Source: Chloroflexota bacterium | GTDB lineage: Bacteria; Chloroflexota; UBA6077 | Reading direction: 5' to 3' | Assembly (NCBI GenBank): GCA_021845945.1 | Contig: JAJZRD010000080.1 | Span: 1-14,408, forward strand | DNA length: 14,408 bases | In this document: piece by piece, positions 1 to 5,941 of the stretch | Position numbering within the stretch: position 1 is the first letter of the stretch | Layout of the letters: each line of letters opens with the position of its first letter | Notes under the pieces: model-generated | What the model was told of the DNA's origin: nothing | Database searches by the model: none | What the model saw: the letters and a program-made list of their open reading frames with translations, nothing else | Made by a program: the position numbers and the translations under genes

Positions 1-879
1 GAGGCGCATGGGGCGGAACTGCTCCAGGTCGGGGAGCCGGCAGCCCGGATCGCGTCGCTCCAGCGCCGCCTTCATCTTCGGCGGGACCTGCTCCCACCAG
101 GGCTCCCTCTGCAGCTCGGCCGCCGACTGCTCCAGGCTCTTCGTTCCCGGCGGCCAGGAGGGCACGAAGCTGCTGCCGCTGTGGAGCCGGCCGTGCCAGC
201 GCTGGTAGCTGACCGTGCACATGACCAGGTTGACGCTCCGGGCCGGGTGGATCAGGGTCATGATCCTCCCGGTGTTGACCTGGGAGAAGTGGGCGTTCAC
301 CCGCACGATCACCTCCTGGTTGCCCCACTTGATGGCTAGCTTGTAGAGGGCCCCGAGGTCCTCCAGGCTGTAGCCGGGTGCCGGCAGGGGGAAGAGGGAG
401 GAGGCGCCGTCGGAGAAGATGGTGAAGACCAGGTCGTGCTCGCCGGCCGAGCGGGCGATCTCGACGATCCTGCGAGCTCCGGCGATGGAGTCCTCGTCGG
501 GCACCGGGTGGGCCCCCTCGGTGACCTGGATCCTCTCCAGGTAGCTGCCCTCGCCCTTCTTGGCCGTGATGGCGCCCGCGGTGAGCCGGTCGCCCAGGAG
601 GTCCTCCAGGGCCTTCGCCTGCCGCTGCACCGCCTTGCCGGCCCCGACAACGTAGATGTTGCGGACCTCGCGGAGGTCGATCGCCTCGTCGCCGAATCCC
701 GACACGTCCATCTCTGGGTGGCCGCCGACCAGCAGCCGGTGGCCCTCGATCCGGATCAGCCTCCTGGTGCTCTCGTAGGGATCTGCCGCCTGAAGGCCGG
801 CTTCGAGGATCGACAGGGCGATCTCTCGGCCGCGCCGGTTGCCGTGGGAGGTAAGCTGGTCCCAGTTCTTGATGATCAC
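1..879 (-). CDS. Glycerate 2-kinase-like protein (DUF4147/MOFRL family), divergent; 3' end beyond the window
   Basis: Open from a GTG at 879 to the left edge (293 codons, no stop), so the C-terminus, including the usual MOFRL domain, is outside the window. AGGAG lies 7 bases before the GTG and no ATG competes. The N-terminal half resembles DUF4147 glycerate 2-kinases, which phosphorylate D-glycerate to 2-phosphoglycerate: VVGAGKA at residues 78-83 with the family lysine at K82, AGAITAKKGEG near 101-111, and EGAHPVPDEDS near 121-131. It then departs from the family. The usual SGGGSALL is SDGASSLF (156-163). The usual RKHLSxIKGG region is VNAHFSQVNTG. The SDVxGDD...SGPT region is replaced by CTVSYQRWHGRLHSGSSF. 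The fold assignment is reasonably safe; kinase activity is not. Divergent from comEC. Confidence 0.75.
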   Translation of the reverse strand, partial: MIIKNWDQLTSHGNRRGREIALSILEAGLQAADPYESTRRLIRIEGHRLLVGGHPEMDVSGFGDEAIDLREVRNIYVVGAGKAVQRQAKALEDLLGDRLTAGAITAKKGEGSYLERIQVTEGAHPVPDEDSIAGARRIVEIARSAGEHDLVFTIFSDGASSLFPLPAPGYSLEDLGALYKLAIKWGNQEVIVRVNAHFSQVNTGRIMTLIHPARSVNLVMCTVSYQRWHGRLHSGSSFVPSWPPGTKSLEQSAAELQREPWWEQVPPKMKAALERRDPGCRLPDLEQFRPMRL

Positions 880-1010
880 TCGGCAGCTCCTGGATCTAGG
901 GTGCGAACGGCTGTGTGGGTTTGACAGCGCAGCGCAACCGGATTCTGCCAGGGATCGAGGTGCGGCACACTAATATACAACATGCTAGACTTGGCACGAG
1001 TTGGCGTGTC

Positions 1011-1040
1011 GTAGAGACGCGACATGTCGCGTCTCTGCAG
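1011..1040. repeat. GTAGAGAC-type palindromic repeat, copy 1
   Basis: Positions 1013-1036 form a perfect 24-base palindrome (arm AGAGACGCGACA, centre between 1024 and 1025). The outer GT (1011-1012) is followed on the far side by GCAG, leaving one mismatch. The copy at 8057-8086 is the same element apart from the centre (CATG here, GATC there) and one flanking base. Similar GTAGAGAC palindromes are abundant intergenic repeats in Cyanobacteria and Chloroflexota. The role is unknown; no T-run makes it an obvious terminator. Confidence 0.9.
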
Positions 1041-1052
1041 GACGAACGACGT

Positions 1053-1080
1053 AACCGCTTTGGTCCGCTAGTTAGCGGTT
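1053..1080. repeat. Overlapping alternative hairpins
   Basis: AACCGCT (1053-1059) can pair with AGCGGTT (1074-1080), while CCGCT (1065-1069) can pair with AGCGG (1074-1078). The two stems share the right arm and are mutually exclusive. They lie upstream of the candidate comEC -10 box, so a DNA-level operator is as likely as an RNA structure. No function is demonstrated. Confidence 0.4.
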
Positions 1081-1089
1081 CTCGCTTGT

Positions 1090-1118
1090 TTCCCTCCTGT
1101 AGTGCCACGAGGTACAAT
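1090..1118 (+). promoter_or_regulatory. Candidate comEC promoter
   Basis: TACAAT at 1113-1118 matches the sigma-70 -10 consensus at five of six bases. The hexamer 17 bases upstream (TTCCCT, 1090-1095) is a poor -35. If transcription starts near 1125, the in-frame GTG at 1102 and ATG at 1117 would not be transcribed, which supports the GTG at 1240 as the comEC start. Confidence 0.3.
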
Positions 1119-1239
1119 GTTCATGCTCCCGGTGGCGGAGAGCCTCAGCCGCCGGGACCGGCTGAAGTCTCCTCCCCGCGACCTGGACTCCACAGGCTTC
1201 GGGCGTGGGCGCCCTCGTTCCGAAGGGACGGACTGCCCC

Positions 1240-3576
1240 GTGACGCTGATCTTCATCTCCCTGGGCTGGCTGGTGGGGCTGTACCTGGGGCTGGTGGCTG
1301 GGGTCGAGGCGCCACCGGCTGGAGGATCCCCTCTCCAGTCGGCCGGGCCGCTCCTAATAGCCCTGGTGGCGCTGGCCGGGACGGCAGCCCTGCTGGGCAG
1401 AGAGGATGGCCGGCTGAGGGTCACCGCCCTGGCGGTCGCAGTGGGCGTGCTGGGGATGGCGCGGGCCTCGAGCCTCCTCCCGGGGGAGGACCCGCTGCTG
1501 GCACGGGTGGGGTCCCCCGTGGTGGTCCAGGGGTCCGTGGCCGGCCGGCCGGAGCCACGGGACAGCTACCTTCAGCTGGTTCTGGAGGTGGACCAGCTGT
1601 GGCAGGGGGGCTCCCGAGAGCGGGTGCGGGGGCGGGTGCTGGTGCGCACCGATCGCTATCGCGAGTGGAGTTACGGCGACCGGGTGATGGCGGTGGGCCG
1701 TCTGGCTCCCGTGGATGCCGGCCCCCAATACTACGCCGGGTATCTGGACCGCCAGGGGATCCATACCGCCATGGAATACCCCACCTTGCGGTTGGTGGAG
1801 AGCCCGCCGGGCCCGGACCTTCTGCGGGCGGTCGACGGTCTCCGCGATCGGCTGGAGCAGCTGTGCGTCGCCCTCCTGCCCGAGCCCCAGGCCTCGCTGC
1901 TGGCCGGCATCCTGGTTGGTGCTCGGGCGGGGATGCCGTCCGACTTCCGGGACGCCCTGAAGGTCACCAGCACCAGCCACATCGTCGCCGTGTCCGGCTT
2001 CAACGTGACCGTGGTGGCCGGCATCGCCCAGTTGGTGGCTCTCCGTTTCCTCGCGCGGCGAGAGGCCACTCTGCTGGCCATCGTGGCGGTGTGGCTCTAC
2101 TCCCTGCTGACTGGGCTGCCACCCTCGGCCTTTCGGGCCGCTTTGATGGCCACCATGGGGCTGTCGGCGATCCTGGTCGGTCGGGGCGGGGACGCCCTCT
2201 CCTTTCTCCTCTTCTCGGCTGCCCTCATGGTGGGGCTGGATCCCTTCCTCCTCTACGACCTGGGTTTTCAGCTCTCCTTCCTGGCGACGGCCGGACTGGT
2301 GCTGCTGGAGCCGGTGTTGCGGGGCTGGCTCGGCCGGCTCCCGGGCTGGCTGGCCTCTTCCCTCTCGGTCACCCTGGCTGCCCAGCTGTTCACCCTCCCC
2401 GTCCTGGTGGGAAGCTTCCACACCCTGTCGCTGGTAAGCCCCCTCTCCAACCTGCTGGTCACACCGGTGTTGCCGGGCCTTATGGTGGTGGGCGGGCTGG
2501 CCGTGGGACTCGGCGCCATCTTCGAACCGCTGGGGCAGCTACTGGCCCCCATCGCCTGGCTCTACCTGACCTACATGGTGGAGGTGATCCGCTGGACGGC
2601 GCGGCTGCCGGGCGCTGCCCTCTCCACGGGGGCCCTGGGTCCCTGGATGGTGGGTGCTTACTACCTGCTGCTCCTGGCAGTTGCCCTGTGGCCCTTGGCG
2701 GAGATGAGGCGAACCCGGGACGCCGCCACGGCCCTGGCGGGCCGGACCCCTCGGTGGCTGCTGGTGGGAGGGGTAGCCGCTCTGCTCAGCCTCGGCGCCC
2801 TGGGCCTCTCAGACCGCCCGGATGGGAGGCTGCACCTCTACTTCCTGGACGTAGGCCAGGGCGACGCGACCCTGATCCGCGGCGGCACGGGCCACTGGAT
2901 CCTGGTGGATGGTGGCCCCAGCCCGACGGCCATCACCGAGGCACTGGGGCGGCGGCAGGGCTTCCTGGATCGGGGACTGGATGCGGTGGTGCTGACCGGC
3001 TACGGCGACGACAAGCTGGCGGGGCTGCTGGAGGTGGTGCGCCGCTATCCCGTGGGGCTGGTGCTGCAGCCGGAGACCCCGCCCACGAAGGGGGCGGGCC
3101 GGGCCTGGGCGGAATTGCTGCGGGAGCGAGGCGTGCCGGCGGTGCGAGCCTCCGCCGGCCAGAGGATCCCTTTGGGCGAGGACGGCTGGCTGGAGGTGGT
3201 CTGGGCGGCAGGCGAGAAGGAGGCTGGGGAGGACGCGGCGCTGGCCCTGAAGTTGGTTTCCGGAGGGGTGAGTGTCCTGCTGCCGGGGGATCTGCCTCGG
3301 GCGACCCAGGCCGAGATCGCCCGAGGCTCGCCGGGCCGGGTGGAGCTGCTGCGGGTGCCCCGCCACGGGGCGGCGGGAGCCCTGGAGGAGGGCTTCCTCA
3401 AGAGCCTATCACCCAGGGCGGCGGTGGTTTCCGTCGCGGCCAACAACCGCTTCGGCCACCCCGCCGATGCCACCCTGGACCTCCTGAGGAACGCGACGGT
3501 CTTGAGGACCGACCTCAACGGGACCGTGGAGATGGCCATCGGCCGGGAGGGTTACGAGTTGTACGCGGACCGGTAG
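1240..3576 (+). CDS. comEC: ComEC/Rec2 DNA internalization channel with degenerate metallo-beta-lactamase domain
   Basis: An inner-membrane protein that passes single-stranded DNA into the cytoplasm during natural transformation; 778 residues from the GTG at 1240. The three-part family layout is visible: N-terminal helices and a DUF4131/OB-like domain (about 85-185), the polytopic Competence domain (about 215-480) with SHIVAVSGFNVTVVAG, LLTGLPPSAFRAALMA and LLYDLGFQLSFLATAG, and a C-terminal metallo-beta-lactamase-like domain (about 530-778) with LDVGQGDATLI and ILVDGG. The expected HxHxDH metal site reads GYGDDK (587-592), keeping only the Asp, and the usual VPHHG is VPRHG; GDL and NRFGHP remain. 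The frame is open back to GTG 1102, but those 46 residues are polar and atypical, and the mature family start is hydrophobic as at 1240. A GGG-rich SD lies 12 bases upstream, which is rather far. No other competence gene is present. Confidence 0.93.
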   Translation: MTLIFISLGWLVGLYLGLVAGVEAPPAGGSPLQSAGPLLIALVALAGTAALLGREDGRLRVTALAVAVGVLGMARASSLLPGEDPLLARVGSPVVVQGSVAGRPEPRDSYLQLVLEVDQLWQGGSRERVRGRVLVRTDRYREWSYGDRVMAVGRLAPVDAGPQYYAGYLDRQGIHTAMEYPTLRLVESPPGPDLLRAVDGLRDRLEQLCVALLPEPQASLLAGILVGARAGMPSDFRDALKVTSTSHIVAVSGFNVTVVAGIAQLVALRFLARREATLLAIVAVWLYSLLTGLPPSAFRAALMATMGLSAILVGRGGDALSFLLFSAALMVGLDPFLLYDLGFQLSFLATAGLVLLEPVLRGWLGRLPGWLASSLSVTLAAQLFTLPVLVGSFHTLSLVSPLSNLLVTPVLPGLMVVGGLAVGLGAIFEPLGQLLAPIAWLYLTYMVEVIRWTARLPGAALSTGALGPWMVGAYYLLLLAVALWPLAEMRRTRDAATALAGRTPRWLLVGGVAALLSLGALGLSDRPDGRLHLYFLDVGQGDATLIRGGTGHWILVDGGPSPTAITEALGRRQGFLDRGLDAVVLTGYGDDKLAGLLEVVRRYPVGLVLQPETPPTKGAGRAWAELLRERGVPAVRASAGQRIPLGEDGWLEVVWAAGEKEAGEDAALALKLVSGGVSVLLPGDLPRATQAEIARGSPGRVELLRVPRHGAAGALEEGFLKSLSPRAAVVSVAANNRFGHPADATLDLLRNATVLRTDLNGTVEMAIGREGYELYADR

Positions 3577-3627
3577 GGACAATTCCCGGGGGGATCGCCG
3601 GCGGGAGCCAGGTGATCCGAAAACAGC

Positions 3628-3705
3628 GTAGGGCAGGGCGCTCTGCCCTGCCGCCCAGTCCCTGCCATCGTCCGCCGGGCGGAGGGGCACAGGGCCCCTC
3701 CCTAC
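3628..3705. repeat. Nested palindromic element with GTAGGG/CCCTAC ends
   Basis: Outer arms are GTAGGG (3628-3633) and CCCTAC (3700-3705). Inside are two 8-bp hairpins, each with a 5-base loop: GGCAGGGC (3632-3639) with GCCCTGCC (3645-3652), and GGAGGGGC (3681-3688) with GCCCCTCC (3694-3701). Between them CCGCCC (3651-3656) can pair with GGGCGG (3677-3682). The hierarchy resembles a small non-coding intergenic repeat or a MITE-like element. No target-site duplication was recognised. Confidence 0.7.
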
Positions 3706-3715
3706 AGAGGACTGA

Positions 3716-3772
3716 GCCACGACGAGCCGTTCTTCTTTCGTGGCGGCGCCCGGAGGAGCATGGGCAACTCCT
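3716..3772 (+). other. Two hairpins upstream of a terminator-like stem; possible structured RNA
   Basis: GCCACGA (3716-3722) pairs perfectly with TCGTGGC (3738-3744) across a 15-base loop, and AGGAG (3754-3758) pairs with CTCCT (3768-3772) across a 9-base loop. Together with the 12-bp stem at 3811 this makes three consecutive hairpins. I compared it from memory with common riboswitch and small-RNA motifs and matched none. It may just be repeat debris. Strand is uncertain. Confidence 0.25.
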
Positions 3773-3810
3773 GCGGTGTGGCGTCCCCGAGGAGCCCGAA
3801 CAAACAAGGG

Positions 3811-3846
3811 GGCCGGGCTGCCTTCCGCGTTGGCAGCCCGGCCTTT
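3811..3846 (+). terminator. Strong GC hairpin, probable terminator between convergent genes
   Basis: A perfect 12-bp stem (GGCCGGGCTGCC at 3811-3822, GGCAGCCCGGCC at 3832-3843) with a 9-base loop, followed by TTT on the plus strand. On the minus strand the stem is followed by CCC and then TTGTTTGTT, so it could also stop leftward transcription. It is 235 bases after comEC and 212 beyond the ferritin-VIT gene. The U-tract is short in the plus direction. Confidence 0.5.
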
Positions 3847-3990
3847 GAAAGGGGAGAATGTGAAGCGTCTGCGGCAGGGAGAAGGATAACCCATGCAAGA
3901 GCCAGGTGGGTTAAGAGGGTGTTACCCAGTTGTAAAATCCCTGTTAATCCTCATAATCGCCCCGACGTAGGTGGATCGTAGAAAACGGGT

Positions 3991-4028
3991 CCGGGGCGCA
4001 GCGCCTGGCGGGGTTTGGGTGTCCCCAA
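3991..4028. repeat. GC-rich inverted repeats beyond the ferritin-VIT gene
   Basis: GGCGC (3995-3999) and GCGCC (4001-4005) flank a single A. TTGGG (4015-4019) pairs with CCCAA (4024-4028). The context, GGGGCGCAGC...GGGGTTTGGGTGTCCCC, looks like a dispersed intergenic repeat, but only this one copy is in the window, so repeat status is unproven. On the minus strand it could contribute to termination of the gene ending at 4058. Confidence 0.3.
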
Positions 4029-4057
4029 GAATCCAAGAAATCCCTTTGCAGGAGTGC

Positions 4058-5227
4058 TCAGTGTATGGCCAGGGCGCGGCCGAGCGCGTAGGCCACCACC
4101 GCCACGATCAGGGCCACGGCCGTCATCTCCAGGCCGCTCTTCCACCAACTCCGTAGGGTGACGATGCTCTTGGAGGCGCCCACCGCGAAGTGCGCCACGA
4201 TGCTCACCACCAGGGACACGATTATCCCCAGGGTGCCCGTCAGGAAGAAGAAGGGGATGACCGGCACGATGCCGCCGAGGCCGGTGGAAACCGATCCCAC
4301 CACGGCCGCGAACTTGGGGTTGGGCAGCCGCTCCTCGGACAGACCTAGCTCCTCGTGGGCCAGGGTGCGCAGGAACTGCTCCGGCTTCTCCGCCATCCGT
4401 TCCACCAGGGTTCGGGATTCCTCCTCGGTGAAGCCCTTCAGCTGGTAGAACAGCTCCAGCTCCTCCCTCTCCTCCTCGGGGTTCTCCTCGATCTCCTGCC
4501 GCTCCCGAGTTATCTCTGCCTCGAAGACCTCCCGCTCGGCCTTGTTGGCCAGGTAGGCGCTGGCCCCCATGGAGAGGGCGCTGGACAGCACGCCGGCCAG
4601 ACCGGCCACCACGATGAACTCGTTGTTGGAGCTGGCGGCGGCGACGCCCGAGACGATGCCGAAGACGGCGGTGAGGCCGTCGTTGACGCCGTAGATGGCA
4701 TCTCCGATCCAGCTCCCTCCCTTCCCGTGCCACTTCTCGCGGCGCAGGATCGACTCCAGCCGTCCCTGCACCTCGTGGGCGGGGCCGGTCATGGCTCGCA
4801 GGGTTCGGGCGTGGGAGGATTCGTCCTGGGCCAGCTCCTGGAGGATCTGCCCGATGGCTTCGTCGCCCAGGGTGCGGGCCTGCGCCTCGTACTGGCGGAC
4901 GTGCTCCTCTTCCGTCGTCTCGGCCTTACGCAGCGCCGTGTCCAGGTCCGCGGCCCTCGCCGTCAGGATGACCCCTCGGGATGGACCCACGGTGATCCCC
5001 CTGGCTGCCGGATCCTGGCCGCCCAGCTGCACGATCCGCTCGGACCATTTCTTGGCGTGGCGCTCCTCGGCCTCCGCTAGCTTGATCAGCAGCGCCTTGC
5101 GCCGCTGGTCCTGTTCCATGCTGGCCAGCTCGCGATAGGTGGCGGCTCCCTCCATCTCGGCCCGCCAGTTCCGCTCCAGGGTGGCGATGACCTGCTCGCT
5201 ACCCTTCGATTGCTCGGTAAAGGGCAT
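4058..5227 (-). CDS. Ferritin-like (rubrerythrin) + VIT1/CCC1 membrane fusion protein (MbfA-type), probable iron/manganese transporter
   Basis: 389 residues from the ATG at 5227, with GGAGG 9 bases upstream; an in-frame GTG at 5260 would add 11 residues but lacks a comparable SD. The N-terminal half (about 10-150) is a four-helix ferritin-like domain with diiron-type acidic/His motifs: ERNWRAEMEGAATY, EAEERHAKKW, EEEHVRQY and ELAQDESSHART. The C-terminal half (about 165-385) is VIT1/CCC1: IYGVNDGLTAVFGIVSG, ALSMGASAYLANKAE, a charged cytoplasmic stretch (ERQEIEENPEEEREELELF), then GSVSTGLGGIVPVIPFFF and a last helix ending at the C-terminus. VIT1/CCC1 proteins move Fe or Mn out of the cytoplasm. 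In MbfA-type proteins the ferritin domain is thought to sense or oxidise iron for export. Last of three leftward genes, 122 bases after the DUF892 gene. Metal and direction are inferred from the family. Confidence 0.92.
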   Translation of the reverse strand: MPFTEQSKGSEQVIATLERNWRAEMEGAATYRELASMEQDQRRKALLIKLAEAEERHAKKWSERIVQLGGQDPAARGITVGPSRGVILTARAADLDTALRKAETTEEEHVRQYEAQARTLGDEAIGQILQELAQDESSHARTLRAMTGPAHEVQGRLESILRREKWHGKGGSWIGDAIYGVNDGLTAVFGIVSGVAAASSNNEFIVVAGLAGVLSSALSMGASAYLANKAEREVFEAEITRERQEIEENPEEEREELELFYQLKGFTEEESRTLVERMAEKPEQFLRTLAHEELGLSEERLPNPKFAAVVGSVSTGLGGIVPVIPFFFLTGTLGIIVSLVVSIVAHFAVGASKSIVTLRSWWKSGLEMTAVALIVAVVAYALGRALAIH

Positions 5228-5320
5228 CCTCGTCGACCTCCAGTTCGGCGGTCTCTGCACTGCACACTACCCCTGGATCGTATCAGGAGGCCCTCTCCCT
5301 TGGCAAGCCGATGGCCCTTA

Positions 5321-5347
5321 CCGTAGGGGACGGTGAACGCCCCTCGG
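5321..5347 (-). terminator. Weak hairpin after the DUF892 gene
   Basis: AGGGG (5325-5329) can pair with CCCCT (5340-5344), extended by CCG/CGG past a bulged base. It begins 2 bases beyond the DUF892 stop codon on the minus strand, but no U-tract follows. It could be an RNA-stabilising structure or a repeat fragment (GTAGGGG) rather than a terminator. Confidence 0.25.
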
Positions 5348-5349
5348 TC

Positions 5350-5850
5350 TTAAGGCCGCATCCTCTGGATTACCTGGGCGCCCAGCTGGCGGCTCAGCTT
5401 CTCCACCTCGTGGGATGTGTGCTGCTCCTCGTGAAGGTTCTCCTCCAGCAGGGACATCACCTGGGTCTCCCCCAGGGCCCTGGCCATCCCCACCAACTCG
5501 GTGTAGGCGGCGATCTCGTAGTGATCTACCTTCAGCGACGTCTCCAGGCTGAACAGGTCGGCGATGGTCTGGCTGGCCCCCTGCTGCATGAACTGCTGGG
5601 CGTCTTGCCGGACGCAGTCTATGGCCCTGGAGGTGACGTTCATCGGTTGCACGCCCAGCAGCCGGAAGCATTCCTGCACCCGGACGATCTGCTGTTGCGT
5701 CTCGGGGATCTCGTCCCCGAACAGCTGCTTGATCCGGGGGTTCTGGCAGGCCTGCTCCATCTGGAGCAGCATCTGCAGCTTGATCTGCTCCGCCGAGTGA
5801 ATGGCGCTCAACTGGTAGATGAAGAGGTCCCGCGGGCTCCGCAACGTCAT
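5350..5850 (-). CDS. DUF892 (YciE/YciF) ferritin-like protein
   Basis: 166 residues, the usual length of the family. AAGGAG lies 9 bases before the ATG at 5850. The whole protein is helical and matches YciE/YciF: LFIYQLSAIHSAEQIKLQ, a PETQQQIVRVQECFRLLG helix, LFSLETSLKVDHYEIAAYTEL and LLEENLHEEQHTSHEVEKL, carrying the Glu/His positions expected of a ferritin-like helix bundle. Members are associated with stress and stationary-phase responses, but their biochemical role is poorly defined and metal binding here is inferred. It lies between the dehydrogenase gene (gap 91) and the ferritin-VIT gene (gap 122), on the same strand. Two adjacent ferritin-like proteins suggest a shared role in iron or peroxide handling. 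Confidence 0.92.
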   Translation of the reverse strand: MTLRSPRDLFIYQLSAIHSAEQIKLQMLLQMEQACQNPRIKQLFGDEIPETQQQIVRVQECFRLLGVQPMNVTSRAIDCVRQDAQQFMQQGASQTIADLFSLETSLKVDHYEIAAYTELVGMARALGETQVMSLLEENLHEEQHTSHEVEKLSRQLGAQVIQRMRP

Positions 5851-5890
5851 AGCGAAGAGCTCCTTCCTCGTGATCTCGAGGACCGTTTCC

Positions 5891-5908
5891 CCGCACCGGA
5901 AAGTGCGG
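5891..5908 (-). repeat. Small hairpin between dehydrogenase and DUF892 genes
   Basis: CCGCAC (5891-5896) pairs with GTGCGG (5903-5908) around a 6-base loop. There is no U-tract on either strand, so this looks like an intercistronic structure rather than a terminator, consistent with read-through along the three-gene unit. Confidence 0.35.
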
Positions 5909-5941
5909 TCAGGGGGCCGGGCAAGAAGGGTGCCAGTTGCT

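Larger units (their letters stand above)
880..1239. other. Intergenic region between divergent DUF4147 gene and comEC
   Basis: No protein-like reading frame is evident over these 360 bases. It holds an AT-richer patch around 968-990, a 24-base perfect palindrome within 1011-1040, overlapping inverted repeats at 1053-1080, and a candidate comEC promoter near 1113. It must also carry the promoter of the leftward gene, but I could not identify a convincing one. Confidence 0.6.
3577..4057. other. Palindrome-rich intergenic region between convergent genes
   Basis: 481 bases without a credible gene; the frames here translate to low-complexity Arg/Pro/Ser-rich sequence. In order it holds a nested palindromic element (3628-3705), two hairpins (3716-3772), a strong hairpin that may terminate transcription (3811-3846), a degenerate AATCCCTGTTAATCC-like repeat (3935-3950), and a GC-rich repeat-like patch (3991-4028) just beyond the 3' end of the leftward gene. 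Confidence 0.7.

Noticed and set aside
436..924. Plus-strand 162-codon frame at the left edge
   Set aside because: It lies opposite the DUF4147 gene, whose minus-strand translation has clear family motifs. The plus frame has none.
991..1006. Sigma-54-like promoter (TTGGCACGAGTTGGC)
   Set aside because: The GG and GC elements are one base too close; sigma-54 needs exact spacing. No sigma-54 activator gene is nearby.
1102..1239. Upstream start of comEC at GTG 1102
   Set aside because: The extra 46 residues are polar and unlike ComEC, and the best -10 box (1113-1118) lies downstream of that start.
1354..2421. Minus-strand 355-codon frame within comEC
   Set aside because: Gln/Gly/His-rich shadow translation without a family match, opposite a well-supported gene.
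915..3848. A 977-codon plus-strand frame overlapping comEC
   Set aside because: It reads as Gly/Pro/Arg-rich low-complexity sequence with no domain, typical of an off-frame in GC-rich DNA. The overlapping frame 1240-3576 is unmistakably ComEC.
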